Shown here: one piece after another, positions 54,638 to 64,000 of the stretch
Numbering within the stretch: position 1 is the stretch's first letter
Layout: every line of letters starts with the position of its first letter
NCBI GenBank assembly: GCA_036703275.1
Contig: DATNPK010000084.1
Coordinates: 1-64,000, forward strand
Direction of reading: 5' to 3'
DNA length: 64,000 bases
DNA from: Coleofasciculaceae cyanobacterium
GTDB lineage: Bacteria > Cyanobacteriota > Cyanobacteriia > Cyanobacteriales > Xenococcaceae
Program-made: the position numbers and the translations under genes
Notes under the pieces: model-generated
The model's database searches: none
What the model was told of the DNA's origin: nothing
The model's input: the letters and a program-made list of their open reading frames with translations, nothing else

Positions 54638-57283
54638 ATGAATCTGAATCGTCGGTTTTTTTTGACCTTGATGGGATCGAGCTTTTTAGCTAATATTTCT
54701 CTGGGCGCGATCGCTTTTCTACTAGAAGATTTAACTGCTAATTCTGAGTCCCAGTCAGAATTAGTCTTTTACGTAGCTCCCGATGGCAGCGATCGCCACG
54801 AAGGAACCAAGGATGCACCGTTTGCTACTCTGCATCGAGCGCGATCCGCGATCCGCGAACTAAAACGTCAGCAAAATGGTACTCTCAGACAACCAGTTAC
54901 AGTCTGGTTACGCGGGGGAACTTATTTTTTAGCTCAATCTTTAGAATTAACTAGCGAAGATTCTGGAACGGAAAACTTTCCCATTATCTATCGAGCATAT
55001 CCAGGGGAAAAACCAGTTATTAGTGGTGGACAGCGCATTACGGACTGGAAACAACAGGGAGACATTTGGCGTGCTAATCTACCGCAAGTCAAGACGGGAT
55101 GGAATTTTCGCCTGCTTCGCGTTAATGACGATTGGGCAATTCGCGCTCGTTATCCTAATTTTGAACCCAATAACCCTTTAACTAAAGGTTGGCTTTATCT
55201 TCAGCCATCGCCATCCCAACCCGTTGCCCCAGAGCGTGGCAGATTTAATCATGGTGTTGCTCGAGTACATAATCCAGGAGATAGGCTGGAGTGGAATATT
55301 TCTGTTCCTGAATCAGGAAAGTATCAAGTCTGGTTGCGTTATGCCAATAACATGAAAGCCTATGGTGTCGATAACATGGGCGGAAGAACAGCTTTGCGTT
55401 TAGGCAAGAGAAATACTAACATCTCGATTGCCGATCTGCCAGATACAGGGAGTTTTTCTACCTTTCGTTGGCAGTCGGTTGCTACAGTTGACCTTAGTTC
55501 GGGAAAGCAGCAATTAGTTTGGCAAAATCTTCAAGGCGGTGGTTTAACCCTGGATGCTTTTTGCCTGACCAACGATCTTGATTGGAACCCTAACCAAGCG
55601 GTGCGTAGCCAATCGGGCAACAGCCAGACTGGAATTAAGCAACCTCAATGGGGAAAAAGTTTGATTATCGTTCACGCAGAAACATTTGAGCAGGCAAAAG
55701 GACAAGATTTAAGTATAGTTCCTGAAACAGGTTTACGTACCGATATTGCCACTGCTGCTAATCAATTTCCTCAGTGGCAAAGCTGGAATAATGCAGAAAT
55801 ACACATCTTGCCCGATCGCGGCTGGGTCAACGCGATTTTGCCAGTAACCAAGATAGATAGCCAGTCACACACTATTTATGTCAACTCTAAACAAAATCTC
55901 CTGCCAGGAAATCGCTTTTTTATTGCTAATACCCGTGAAGCTTTGGATAGTCCTAACGAGTGGTATTTAGACCGCGATACTGGAGAATTGCTTTACTACG
56001 CCGATTGTCCCAATTTTCCCCATGACGTAGATGTTGTAGCACCAAAATTAGAGCAACTCATTATTTTAAAGGGCGATCGCGATCGGGCAAAATATGTCGA
56101 AAACATTTACTTCTACGGTTTGACCTTTACAGATACCAACTATACTCTGACAGATAACTATTACTTTCCCGCAGATGCAGCTATTTGGTTATCGGCAACG
56201 CGACGATGTGTAATTGAAAACTGTAATTTTGTGCTACTGGGTGGTTATGGCATACGGTTAGAACAAAGTAGTGCCGAAAATTACTTAGTCCACAACAACA
56301 TGACTAAGTTGGGTCAAGGAGGAGTTGTGCTTTCGGGGAACAAGACGACTCAGCCGTTAAATAATACGATCGCAGCCAATCAAATTTATGACTGTGGCAA
56401 AGTTTACAAGCACGTAGCGGGAATTTATCTCATTACTGGTAGTGGTAATCTTATTGCTCATAACCGTATCAGTAATCTGCCGCGCTATGGGATCTCGCTT
56501 AAATCTCTCGATCGCGATCGCTATTCTCACCACAACATAATTGAGTTTAATGAAATTATCGATACCAATTTAGAAACCAACGACACTGGAGCAATAGAAA
56601 CCTTAGGACGAGATAAACAGGCTAGTGGCAATATTATTCGGTTTAACTTTATTCGTAATGTAGTTGGCATGAAAACTACCCAGCAGGGACAAATTGTTTC
56701 ACCATCCCTTACTTGGGGCATTTATCTCGATGACTACAGTAGCGGTACGCTGGTTTACGGCAATATTGTTATCGGTACTGTCCTGGGTGGAGTTATGATT
56801 CATGGTGGCAAAGACAACCAAGTTGAAAACAATATTTTTATTGGTGGAGTAGAAAACCAAATTCAAGTATCGCCCCAAGATGAATTTATGAGGAATAATC
56901 AGTTTTCTCGCAATATTGTTGTCTGTGACAGTTTGCAGGCAAAACTTTGGGATAGCAACAAAAATTGGCAGCCCGATTTGATCGTCAACAGCGATTTTAA
57001 TTTATACTGCCACACCGATGGTTTAAACCTAGCCAAAACTGGCAAAGCCATTACACCTGAAGGAGATTTTCAACAATGGCAAGCTGCTGGCTTCGATCTT
57101 CATTCTTTAGTTGCCGAGCCACCATTTCTAACCTCTCTAAACCAAGATTTCAATCAAATTCAGCCAAAAGATTTTAAACTCAAGAGTGACTGCGCTCTAG
57201 TTGAGCAACTTCAGATTCAAGCAATTCCCCTTGAATCTATAGGTATTGAAGGCTTTGAGCAACAACTCCAAGTTTTTAGCTAA
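54638..57283 (+). CDS. exported right-handed parallel beta-helix protein
   Basis: 881 aa. The N-terminal twin-arginine-like signal NRRFFLTLMGSSFLANISLG is followed by a repeat-fold entry YVAPDGSDRHEGTKDAPFATL. A jelly-roll, CBM-like segment sits around 215-310 (ESGKYQVWLRYANN, LSSGKQQLVW). Then beta-helix coils carry NxIxxN-type repeats (HNNMTKLGQGGVVLSGN, IIRFNFIRNVVG, GNIVIGTVLGGVMIHGG, ENNIFIGGVENQI). Such proteins bind, depolymerise or epimerise polysaccharides. Catalytic residues cannot be set from this reading. Probably acts outside the cell on the polymer made by this cluster. Confidence 0.82.
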   Translation: MNLNRRFFLTLMGSSFLANISLGAIAFLLEDLTANSESQSELVFYVAPDGSDRHEGTKDAPFATLHRARSAIRELKRQQNGTLRQPVTVWLRGGTYFLAQSLELTSEDSGTENFPIIYRAYPGEKPVISGGQRITDWKQQGDIWRANLPQVKTGWNFRLLRVNDDWAIRARYPNFEPNNPLTKGWLYLQPSPSQPVAPERGRFNHGVARVHNPGDRLEWNISVPESGKYQVWLRYANNMKAYGVDNMGGRTALRLGKRNTNISIADLPDTGSFSTFRWQSVATVDLSSGKQQLVWQNLQGGGLTLDAFCLTNDLDWNPNQAVRSQSGNSQTGIKQPQWGKSLIIVHAETFEQAKGQDLSIVPETGLRTDIATAANQFPQWQSWNNAEIHILPDRGWVNAILPVTKIDSQSHTIYVNSKQNLLPGNRFFIANTREALDSPNEWYLDRDTGELLYYADCPNFPHDVDVVAPKLEQLIILKGDRDRAKYVENIYFYGLTFTDTNYTLTDNYYFPADAAIWLSATRRCVIENCNFVLLGGYGIRLEQSSAENYLVHNNMTKLGQGGVVLSGNKTTQPLNNTIAANQIYDCGKVYKHVAGIYLITGSGNLIAHNRISNLPRYGISLKSLDRDRYSHHNIIEFNEIIDTNLETNDTGAIETLGRDKQASGNIIRFNFIRNVVGMKTTQQGQIVSPSLTWGIYLDDYSSGTLVYGNIVIGTVLGGVMIHGGKDNQVENNIFIGGVENQIQVSPQDEFMRNNQFSRNIVVCDSLQAKLWDSNKNWQPDLIVNSDFNLYCHTDGLNLAKTGKAITPEGDFQQWQAAGFDLHSLVAEPPFLTSLNQDFNQIQPKDFKLKSDCALVEQLQIQAIPLESIGIEGFEQQLQVFS

Positions 57284-57346
57284 CTACTTCTGCTTCCAAG
57301 CTCACGTGTTAATTGATTTGACTATATTGAACTATTGCTTTGTTGG

Positions 57347-58270
57347 ATGAAAACCCCAGTTGCTTTCTTAATTTTTAATCGACCAGATACTACCCAAAAA
57401 GTATTTGAGGTAATTCGTCAGGCGCAACCAGCCAAACTTTTAGTAGTTGCTGATGGTGCCAGAATTAATCGCCCAGAAGAAGCGGATAAATGCCAAACTG
57501 CACGGGCAATTATTGATTCAGTTGATTGGGAATGCGAAGTGTTAACTAATTATTCCGAGGTTAATCTAGGCTGTGCTAAAAGGGTTTCTAGCGGATTAAA
57601 TTGGGTATTTGAACTGGTGGAAGAAGCAATTATTTTAGAGGACGATTGTTTACCAGATCCGACTTTTTTTCCCTTCTGCGAACAGCTTTTAGACCGCTAT
57701 CGCCACGATAACCGCATCGCCGTCATCTCAGGACAAAACGTTCAATTGGGTAGAAAAAGAACTAATGATAGCTACTATTTTTCTCGCTATAATCTCTGCT
57801 GGGGTTGGGCAAGCTGGCGCAGAGCTTGGCAAGATTTTGACTTTGATATGAAACTATGGACAACAGTAAAAGAAGCAGGTTGGTTAGAAGATATTTTGCT
57901 AGATAATGGTGCGGTCAAATTTTGGGATTATTTATTTCAATCCACTTATGAAGGACAGATTGACAGTTGGGCAATTCGTTGGACGTTTTCCTGTTGGATG
58001 CAAAATTATCTAAGTATTTTAGCCAATCACAACCTGATCTCTAACATTGGCTTTGATGCTCAATCGACTCATACAACCAAAAAAAATGTTTTTGCTAATT
58101 TACCAACCAAGCCAATTGAATTTCCGCTCCAACATCCACCTTTCATGATCAGAAACAATAGAGCCGATCGCTTTACGCAAAGAACCTTATACGGTATTAA
58201 TCCAGTTGCCAATACTAAAAGAGCAGTCAAAATATTTCTGCAAACAACTCCTGTAAAAAAATGGCTTTAG
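57347..58270 (+). CDS. glycosyltransferase-like protein (GT2/HlpA-like)
   Basis: 307 aa from ATG 57347; a TTG at 57335 would add four residues. The start TPVAFLIFNRPDTTQKVFEVI resembles GT2-like proteins. The nucleotide-sugar metal site is likely EAIILEDDCLPDPTFF (acidic DxD-type segment). NLCWGWASWRRAWQDFDFDM is a hallmark of this group. Donor and acceptor unknown; the cluster setting suggests a step in repeat-unit assembly. Confidence 0.8.
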   Translation: MKTPVAFLIFNRPDTTQKVFEVIRQAQPAKLLVVADGARINRPEEADKCQTARAIIDSVDWECEVLTNYSEVNLGCAKRVSSGLNWVFELVEEAIILEDDCLPDPTFFPFCEQLLDRYRHDNRIAVISGQNVQLGRKRTNDSYYFSRYNLCWGWASWRRAWQDFDFDMKLWTTVKEAGWLEDILLDNGAVKFWDYLFQSTYEGQIDSWAIRWTFSCWMQNYLSILANHNLISNIGFDAQSTHTTKKNVFANLPTKPIEFPLQHPPFMIRNNRADRFTQRTLYGINPVANTKRAVKIFLQTTPVKKWL

Positions 58271-58348
58271 GTGTTGCTAAGCATAACTAATTATTGATAG
58301 TCTCATTCCATTAACTACCAACTACGTCAATATTTAACCACCTAATTT

Positions 58349-59602
58349 GTGAAAATTCTGAGCTTAAGCACCAGTGATTTGATCGGCGGCGCACCCCGCG
58401 CGGCCTATAGATTACATCAGGGATTGATCGCAGCTGGTGTTGATGCTCAAATGCTAGTCCAAAGAAAAATGAGCGATGAAGCTCAAGTGATTGGCGCAAC
58501 CAACAAACTATTCAAAGGTTTAGCCATTACTAGACCGACATTGGATGCCCTACCGCTGTCATTTTATCGTCAGCGCGATCGCACGCCGAATATTTATTCT
58601 TGCCAATGGTTGCCTAGTCGAATCAATGCTCAAATTCAAGCTTTAAACCCCGATTTAATTAATCTTCACTGGATCTGTGGTGGCTATTTTCCGGTAGAAA
58701 CTATTGCTAAATTTAACCGCCCTCTAGTTTGGACTCTTCATGATATGTGGCCATTTACTGGCGGTTGCCATTACAGTCAACAGTGCGATCGCTATCAACA
58801 GTCTTGTGGTCGATGTCCCATACTTAAAAGCGGTCAAACTTGGGATTTTTCTCGCTGGCTCTGGCAACGTAAAGCTAAAGCCTGGCAAAATCTTAACTTG
58901 ACTATCGTTACTCCTAGCAAATGGTTAGCTGATTGCGCTAAAGCTAGTTCACTGTTTCAAAACTTACCCATCAAGGTAATTCCTAATGGTTTAGATATTC
59001 ATAAATATCAGCCTATCGAGCGACAGCTTGCTAAAAAACTTTTGAATTTGCCTTTAAACAAGCAAATAATCTTGTTTGGTGCAATGGGTGGTACTAGCGA
59101 TCCGCGCAAAGGTTTTGCGCTTTTACAAACTGCTTTGCAGCACTTGAGGTTATCTATCTCACCAGATCGGGTTGAACTCTTAATATATGGTTCATCTCGA
59201 CCAGCTAAATCAGTTGATTTAGGTTTTAAAACTCATTATTTAGGTTATCTCCATGATGATATTTCCCTCGCCATTGCCTATGCTGCTGCTGATGTCATGG
59301 TAGTACCTTCTACTCAAGAAGCTTTTGGACAAACGGCTTCTGAAGCCTTGGCTTGCGGTACACCTGTGGTAGCATTTAACACAACAGGTTTAAAAGATAT
59401 TATCGATAGTCAACAAAACGGTTATTTAGCCACAGCTTACGATCCGCAAGATTTAGCCAGAGGAATTGTTTGGATTCTAGAAAGTCCCCAACGCTGGCAA
59501 CAGTTATCTGAATGTGCCAGAGCCAAAGTAGTTCAGGAGTTTACCATTCCAATTCAGAGCGCTCGATACCTTAAACTTTTTCAAGAAATTTTAGCCGATT
59601 GA
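58349..59602 (+). CDS. glycosyltransferase family 4
   Basis: 417 aa, GTG start at 58349. GT-B fold: N-terminal acceptor domain LSLSTSDLIGGAPRAAYRLHQGL, then LVWTLHDMWPFTGGCHYSQ, and a Cys cluster (CDRYQQSCGRCP). The C-terminal donor domain shows GAMGGTSDPRKGFALLQ and the E-x7-E type motif STQEAFGQTASEALACGTPV. It transfers a sugar from a nucleotide donor with retention of configuration. The stop is 1 bp before the next start, so the two are coupled. Confidence 0.92.
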   Translation: MKILSLSTSDLIGGAPRAAYRLHQGLIAAGVDAQMLVQRKMSDEAQVIGATNKLFKGLAITRPTLDALPLSFYRQRDRTPNIYSCQWLPSRINAQIQALNPDLINLHWICGGYFPVETIAKFNRPLVWTLHDMWPFTGGCHYSQQCDRYQQSCGRCPILKSGQTWDFSRWLWQRKAKAWQNLNLTIVTPSKWLADCAKASSLFQNLPIKVIPNGLDIHKYQPIERQLAKKLLNLPLNKQIILFGAMGGTSDPRKGFALLQTALQHLRLSISPDRVELLIYGSSRPAKSVDLGFKTHYLGYLHDDISLAIAYAAADVMVVPSTQEAFGQTASEALACGTPVVAFNTTGLKDIIDSQQNGYLATAYDPQDLARGIVWILESPQRWQQLSECARAKVVQEFTIPIQSARYLKLFQEILAD

Positions 59603-59603
59603 T

Positions 59604-60896
59604 ATGCAACTTAAACTAGCTAATAACCACAGCCAAGATATATCAAGCCATAAAAATGACAAAGCTATTTTCCTGTTTTTGGGGTTGGCTTTATGGGTTT
59701 TTATTCCCATATTAGGCATTTTTCCGCTAATTTTCTTTATTCATCTAAATCAAAAGCCAAAAAGCAAGCTTAACGTCATTGTTTCTCTATTGGTAATCTT
59801 GACAATTACTATTTTTGTCTCATCGGCAGATATTATTTCTGACTTAGCTGTGTACGTTGACAATTACGGCAAACTGGATACTAAAAATCCTTTTGAAATC
59901 TCTGGAGCGCTGGGTCTAGAATGTTTGCTTTGGTTAGTTAGTTATCCAATCTATATACTTTCTAACGGCTCTAACTATGCTTTTATTTTTTTCTGGTCTT
60001 TCTTGGCTAACGCCTTAACTTTCTTTGTAATTGCCAAAGGATTTTCACCTCGAAATTACGGTTTACTGCTGCTATTTATTGTTTCTAATCCTATTTATAT
60101 CGGGTTTCAGGGTTTTTTAGTTAGACAGTATTTTGCTACTTTGATCTTTCTTATAGCTATTATCAACATAGATAAAAAACCTTTAATGTGGGGACTTTAT
60201 CTACTTAGTTTGTTTGCTCATCTGGCAAATCTAATCTATTTGCCCATGTTGCTGTTATACGATAAAGTTCGCTTGTTAGGGAACAAAGTGGTCGTTGTAT
60301 TAATAGTTGCCTTAGGAGTTGCCTTACCTTTTAGTAATACTTTGGTGGTAAATTTATCCGAGCGTGTCGCAGGTTTATTACCTGGCGACTATTCTATGCT
60401 CATTGTCGGAAAAACCGCCTACTATGCCAAAGAAAGAGTTAATGAATCTAGCTTTATCGCTCCTTTAATCGAACATTTATTGGTTTTTGTAATTATTTTT
60501 GTTTTTGTTAAAAATAAAAACTTTAAGACTGCTAAAGAAAAATTAATTTATTTTTTATATCCTATTTTATTTATTTTAATGTACTTGGGAAAAGATATTG
60601 ATATGTTTTCTAATCGTGTTGCCTTTTTGCTTTTTCCTTTTGGTGGTTTATTTTACTATTTTGCAATCGATCATCAGTGGAAAATATTTAAAAGAACTAT
60701 TTTAGTTTTTGTATTCACGCTTAAAATTATCTATTTCAACTATTATTTATACAATATCACTTTAGGGCAAAGTGAATTTCATTATTTAAACGACCAGGTA
60801 TATAATTCGTCAATTATTGACTATATTGAAGTGGCTATAGACAACTTTACTGAAGACGTTAAGATAAAAGAAAAGCCTACTCGTCAAATAAGTTAA
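59604..60896 (+). CDS. EpsG-like polysaccharide polymerase (membrane)
   Basis: 430 aa with about 10-12 hydrophobic segments. The marks of EpsG/O-antigen polymerases are present: NPIYIGFQGFLVRQYFATL and a Tyr/Asp-rich loop LAVYVDNYGKLDTKNPFE near 90-107. No enzyme motif is defined for the family. The likely role is polymerisation of lipid-linked repeats. The start is 1 bp after the GT4 stop. Confidence 0.82.
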   Translation: MQLKLANNHSQDISSHKNDKAIFLFLGLALWVFIPILGIFPLIFFIHLNQKPKSKLNVIVSLLVILTITIFVSSADIISDLAVYVDNYGKLDTKNPFEISGALGLECLLWLVSYPIYILSNGSNYAFIFFWSFLANALTFFVIAKGFSPRNYGLLLLFIVSNPIYIGFQGFLVRQYFATLIFLIAIINIDKKPLMWGLYLLSLFAHLANLIYLPMLLLYDKVRLLGNKVVVVLIVALGVALPFSNTLVVNLSERVAGLLPGDYSMLIVGKTAYYAKERVNESSFIAPLIEHLLVFVIIFVFVKNKNFKTAKEKLIYFLYPILFILMYLGKDIDMFSNRVAFLLFPFGGLFYYFAIDHQWKIFKRTILVFVFTLKIIYFNYYLYNITLGQSEFHYLNDQVYNSSIIDYIEVAIDNFTEDVKIKEKPTRQIS

Positions 60897-60948
60897 GCTT
60901 TAGTTGATAGTATTTTTAGGTAAAGAAACTGATATTTAATGAAACATA

Positions 60949-61839
60949 ATGAATCATCAAGAAATAGGCGATCGCCATTCTCAAGTAAGTCCATTAATTT
61001 CGGTAATTACGGTAGTTTTTAACGCAAAAGAATCTTTAGAGCCAACTATACAGTCAGTAATCAATCAGTCTTACGAAAACACAGAATATATAATCATAGA
61101 CGGTGGTTCAACAGATGGAACGTTAGAAATAATTAAGCAGTATGAACCAGACCTTAAATACTGGATTAGTGAAAGCGATCGCGGTATTTATGATGCGATG
61201 AATAAAGGTATTAAGCTGGCTAAAGGCAAAATTATTGGTATCTTAAATAGTGGTGATTTATATAGCCAAAATGCCTTGCAAGAAGTAGCCGAACTATATT
61301 TACGCAACCAAACAAGTGAATATTTAATTATTACTGGAGCTATGACTCGTTTCGCTGCTCAAGCTAAGATTGAATTTATCCAAAAACGCAATCAAACTGA
61401 TTTAAACCGTAGAATAAATTTAGGAATGCCGCTCAATCATCCCGCAACTTTTGTAACTAAAAATATTTACGAAACAATCGGCTACTTCGATCCAGAATTT
61501 AAAATTTGTGGTGATTATGATTTAATTTTTCGAGCCTATCATAGTCAATTAGTTAAGTTTGTTTTTATTAACAGTGTTTTAGCTTCTATGAGCATGGGAG
61601 GGATATCCGAAACCTTGGCAGGTATATCAATTAGAGCTAGAGAAGCGATGAGAATTCGGCAAAATAAACTAAACACTGTCCACAATGCTCTAATATCTTT
61701 ACGACTGGTTTTAATTGGTTACGTCAAGCATCTGCTCATGACGTTTATGGGACCAAAGGCAGTTTTAATTCGACATAAAATTAATGCTAAATCTCGCCGC
61801 AAAAGTTCAGTTGGCGATCGCGAAAACCTATCTTATTGA
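60949..61839 (+). CDS. glycosyltransferase family 2 (WcaE-like)
   Basis: 296 aa. GT-A fold: LISVITVVFNAKESLEPTIQS, then IIIDGGSTDGTLEII, the motif SDRGIYDAMNKGI that is typical of this branch, GILNSGDLY in DxD position, and LNHPATFVTKNIYETIG with CGDYDLIFRAY. An amphipathic C terminus (LRLVLIGYVKHLLMTFMG) may touch the membrane. Same direction as the rest of the cluster. Confidence 0.92.
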   Translation: MNHQEIGDRHSQVSPLISVITVVFNAKESLEPTIQSVINQSYENTEYIIIDGGSTDGTLEIIKQYEPDLKYWISESDRGIYDAMNKGIKLAKGKIIGILNSGDLYSQNALQEVAELYLRNQTSEYLIITGAMTRFAAQAKIEFIQKRNQTDLNRRINLGMPLNHPATFVTKNIYETIGYFDPEFKICGDYDLIFRAYHSQLVKFVFINSVLASMSMGGISETLAGISIRAREAMRIRQNKLNTVHNALISLRLVLIGYVKHLLMTFMGPKAVLIRHKINAKSRRKSSVGDRENLSY

Positions 61840-62052
61840 GTTTTTAACAAAAATAACGATAGATTCAATTATGTAATAAATAAAACCACAATACCATGAA
61901 TAATTCTGATACAATCTCAAAAACTTATGCCCGATATTATGCTGCGTTGTTACTTTAGGCTATCCTAGTTCAACCGATTAATAGCCGATACATAGCAAAT
62001 TAATTCATAGAATCAGCAAACGGCAAAATAATTATTAAGGCTAAATATATTA

Positions 62053-62835
62053 ATGAGCAAAATTCACGAGAGAGTTGAACGAGAAAAGCAGTTTCATGAC
62101 GTTCGTTACAGTGACGAAAGTATACGTCGGCAAAAAGTAAGTAAATTTTATAGTATTACCGATTCAATCACTAAAGCGTACCAGCAAAAACTGTTAGACA
62201 GCAGTAAAAATTATCAGGTGATTGAATACGGCTGTGGCAAAGGAAGCTGCGCTTTTAAACTAGCCAAAAATCAGGCAAAACTGGTTACAGGAATTGATAT
62301 TTCACCAGTGGCGATTGAAGCAGCTAAGCAGCAAGCAGTCGCCGAAAATATTCATGACAATATTGAATTTAAGGTCATGAATGCCGAAAATTTGGAGTTT
62401 GCCGAAAGCTCTTATGACTTAATTTGTGGTTCAGGCATACTACACCACTTAGACTTAGATTTAGCTGTAAATTCTTTGGTCAAAACTCTCAAACCTAATG
62501 GTCAAGCAGTGTTTCTTGAACCATTAGGACATAATTTTTTAATTAACCTTTATCGCCGTCTAACACCTACGATTCGGACAGAAGATGAACACCCTTTGCT
62601 AGAAAAGGATTTACAAACGATTTCGCGTAGCTTTAAACAGACTAAAATTCGCTACTTTTACTTAACTTCTTTAGCTGCTTGTTTCGTGGCGGGCAAACCA
62701 GGATTTAAAACTTTATTACGCTGCTGCGAATTTATTGATTCTCTTGTGCTAAGGTTTCCAGGGATTAGACAACAAGCATGGTTAGTTCTAATTGAGGTAT
62801 CTGGGCCGATAAAGCAAAATAACTCGTCAGCTTAA
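62053..62835 (+). CDS. class I SAM-dependent methyltransferase
   Basis: 260 aa. Rossmann fold with motif I VIEYGCGKGSCAFKLA (about 57-72), VTGIDISPVAIEAAKQQ (acidic ribose-binding residue), YDLICGSGILHHLD, and PNGQAVFLEPLGHNFL. This matches small-molecule or lipid/quinone-type methyltransferases. A 213-bp gap before it holds no gene except a 20-codon open stretch. Confidence 0.85.
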   Translation: MSKIHERVEREKQFHDVRYSDESIRRQKVSKFYSITDSITKAYQQKLLDSSKNYQVIEYGCGKGSCAFKLAKNQAKLVTGIDISPVAIEAAKQQAVAENIHDNIEFKVMNAENLEFAESSYDLICGSGILHHLDLDLAVNSLVKTLKPNGQAVFLEPLGHNFLINLYRRLTPTIRTEDEHPLLEKDLQTISRSFKQTKIRYFYLTSLAACFVAGKPGFKTLLRCCEFIDSLVLRFPGIRQQAWLVLIEVSGPIKQNNSSA

Positions 62836-62908
62836 ACTATTTTGCATCATTCGACGATCAATTGACTACATAATGATAAACATATAACTAACCTAGACCA
62901 AAATCAAC

Positions 62909-64000
62909 ATGAGTGTGAGTAAAAATCCTTCTGTTTCAATCATAATTCCCACTTACAATGAAGTAGACAACATTGAGGCAGTTGTAATTAACTTTTTGGC
63001 TTCAGATTATTCCAATATACTGGAAATACTAATTGTAGATGGGTTAAGCACAGACGGGACACAAGAAAAAGTTATAGGTTTATCTCACATCCATCCTCAA
63101 CTAAAACTATTAGAAAACCCGCGACGTATTCAATCGGCAGCCCTTAATATTGGTTTAGAAGCCTGTAGAGGAGATATCTTTTTAAGAGCCGATGCTCACT
63201 GTAATTATGCCTTGGATTATATCGAACAATGTGTTGATGCTTTACAAAGTTCTCAGGCGGTTAACGTCGGAGGCGCACAACGATTTATTGCAGCCAATAG
63301 TTTTCAGGCTGGGGTTGCTTTAGCATCTAGAAGCTTTTTAGGAAGCGGAGGCGCAAAATATCGCGATCCTAACTACAATGGCTATGCAGAAACCGTTTTT
63401 TTGGGCTGTTTTTGGCGCTCGGTATTAGCTGAGCTTGGCGGATATGAAGTTAGTCGTAAAGAAGACTCCGAGCTAAATTTTCGCTTATTAAAAACTCGGG
63501 GCGATCGCTCTATTTATATCAGCTCTAAAATTAAAGTTTGGTATTATCCTCGTCCTAACTTATTAAGATTGTGGCGACAGTATGTTAAATATGGTCGTGG
63601 TAGCTGCATCATGTCGGCTAGATATGCTGATACATTGCCCCTGAGGAACAAAATACCTTTTTTTGGCGTAATGCTGCTAACTATAGCCTTAATTAGCGAT
63701 TTAACCTTGTTGCATGGCTCGTTATTTACTGTTCCCATAATTATTTTAGGAATGTGTCTGATTGTGATGGAAGCAGCTAGGGTCACTTTAAAATATAACA
63801 GCAATTTTCGCGAAGAATTTTGGAGCAAAGCTACAGAATCAATTCCTAATTTTACTAGTCGTTGGTTTTGGTGTACAGTGGCGATCGCTACTATGCCAAT
63901 AGCGCACTTTACTGGGTTTGGATATCAGCTTTGTCTAAGAAATATTTTGAGAAACAAAGATAATTGCTTTTTTGAATCTCGATCTAGTATTCCCCGACAC
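62909..64000 (+). CDS. glycosyltransferase family 2 (ExoA-like), cut by the window edge
   Basis: ATG at 62909; the frame is open for 364 codons to the end of the window. GT-A fold: SVSIIIPTYNEVDNIEAVV, then ILIVDGLSTDGTQE, QSAALNIGLEACRGDIFLR with the DxD-like site RADAHCNY, and GYEVSRKEDSELNFRL. Two or three hydrophobic segments at about 250-300 and 330 suggest membrane anchoring, as in succinoglycan ExoA. 73 bp after the methyltransferase gene. Confidence 0.9.
   Translation, partial: MSVSKNPSVSIIIPTYNEVDNIEAVVINFLASDYSNILEILIVDGLSTDGTQEKVIGLSHIHPQLKLLENPRRIQSAALNIGLEACRGDIFLRADAHCNYALDYIEQCVDALQSSQAVNVGGAQRFIAANSFQAGVALASRSFLGSGGAKYRDPNYNGYAETVFLGCFWRSVLAELGGYEVSRKEDSELNFRLLKTRGDRSIYISSKIKVWYYPRPNLLRLWRQYVKYGRGSCIMSARYADTLPLRNKIPFFGVMLLTIALISDLTLLHGSLFTVPIIILGMCLIVMEAARVTLKYNSNFREEFWSKATESIPNFTSRWFWCTVAIATMPIAHFTGFGYQLCLRNILRNKDNCFFESRSSIPRH

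Noticed and set aside
61894-61956. 20-codon ORF starting MNNSDTISKTYARYYA
   Set aside because: Too short, no ribosome-binding site and no clear family; it resembles the first residues of a methyltransferase but nothing follows.

Overview
The window is chromosomal DNA of a cyanobacterium. The octamer GCGATCGC (HIP1) occurs again and again, and the core genes are cyanobacterial in type (ndhH of the NDH-1 complex, clpC, lysA-cdaA-uppS, a CruA/CruP-type lycopene-cyclase-like flavoprotein, an SmtA/SmtB metallothionein pair). I cannot place it to genus from sequence reading alone.

Layout. 1-0.55 kb: right part of an IS200/IS605-family element whose end breaks a modA gene. 0.6-7.5 kb: SRP RNA, then uppS, cdaA and lysA on the minus strand, followed by rimI and clpC on the plus strand. 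7.5-14.6 kb: palindromic repeats, a DUF1800/DUF1501 exported pair, a DEP-domain protein, a DndD-like SMC-type ATPase with a small coupled partner, and a small Vsr-like nuclease. 14.6-34.4 kb: mostly housekeeping genes (rlmB, mrnC, a STAS protein, part of a sugar ABC transporter, the Cru-type flavoprotein, an M42 peptidase, an FHA-PAS-GGDEF-EAL protein, comM, ald, a GST-like protein, a nucleoside hydrolase), ending with smtB and smtA.

34.5-44.2 kb is the main accessory region. A tRNA-Phe gene is followed at 34667 by a transposon end with several TnsB-type sites. Next come a stand-alone repeat-spacer unit whose 19-nt spacer matches that tRNA, a degenerate mini-array, a tracrRNA, cas12k and a divergent cvkR-type MerR gene. 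This is the targeting half of a type V-K CRISPR-associated transposon (CAST). The geometry is what RNA-guided homing predicts: a GGTA (NGTN) PAM, the protospacer inside the tRNA gene, and the transposon end 62 bp beyond the PAM. No tnsB, tnsC, tniQ or second end is visible in the window. A type I restriction-modification locus (hsdR, hsdM, an MntA/HepT toxin-antitoxin pair, and a broken hsdS) follows directly and may be cargo or a neighbouring island.

44.2-50.5 kb: small proteins of unknown function, folC, another palindromic-repeat cluster, and a group II intron of about 2.8 kb whose reverse-transcriptase/maturase ORF carries a frameshift. 50.5-64 kb: ndhH with a strong terminator, then a co-directional exopolysaccharide cluster (flippase, three methyltransferases, an exported beta-helix protein, glycosyltransferases and an EpsG-like polymerase), cut by the window edge.
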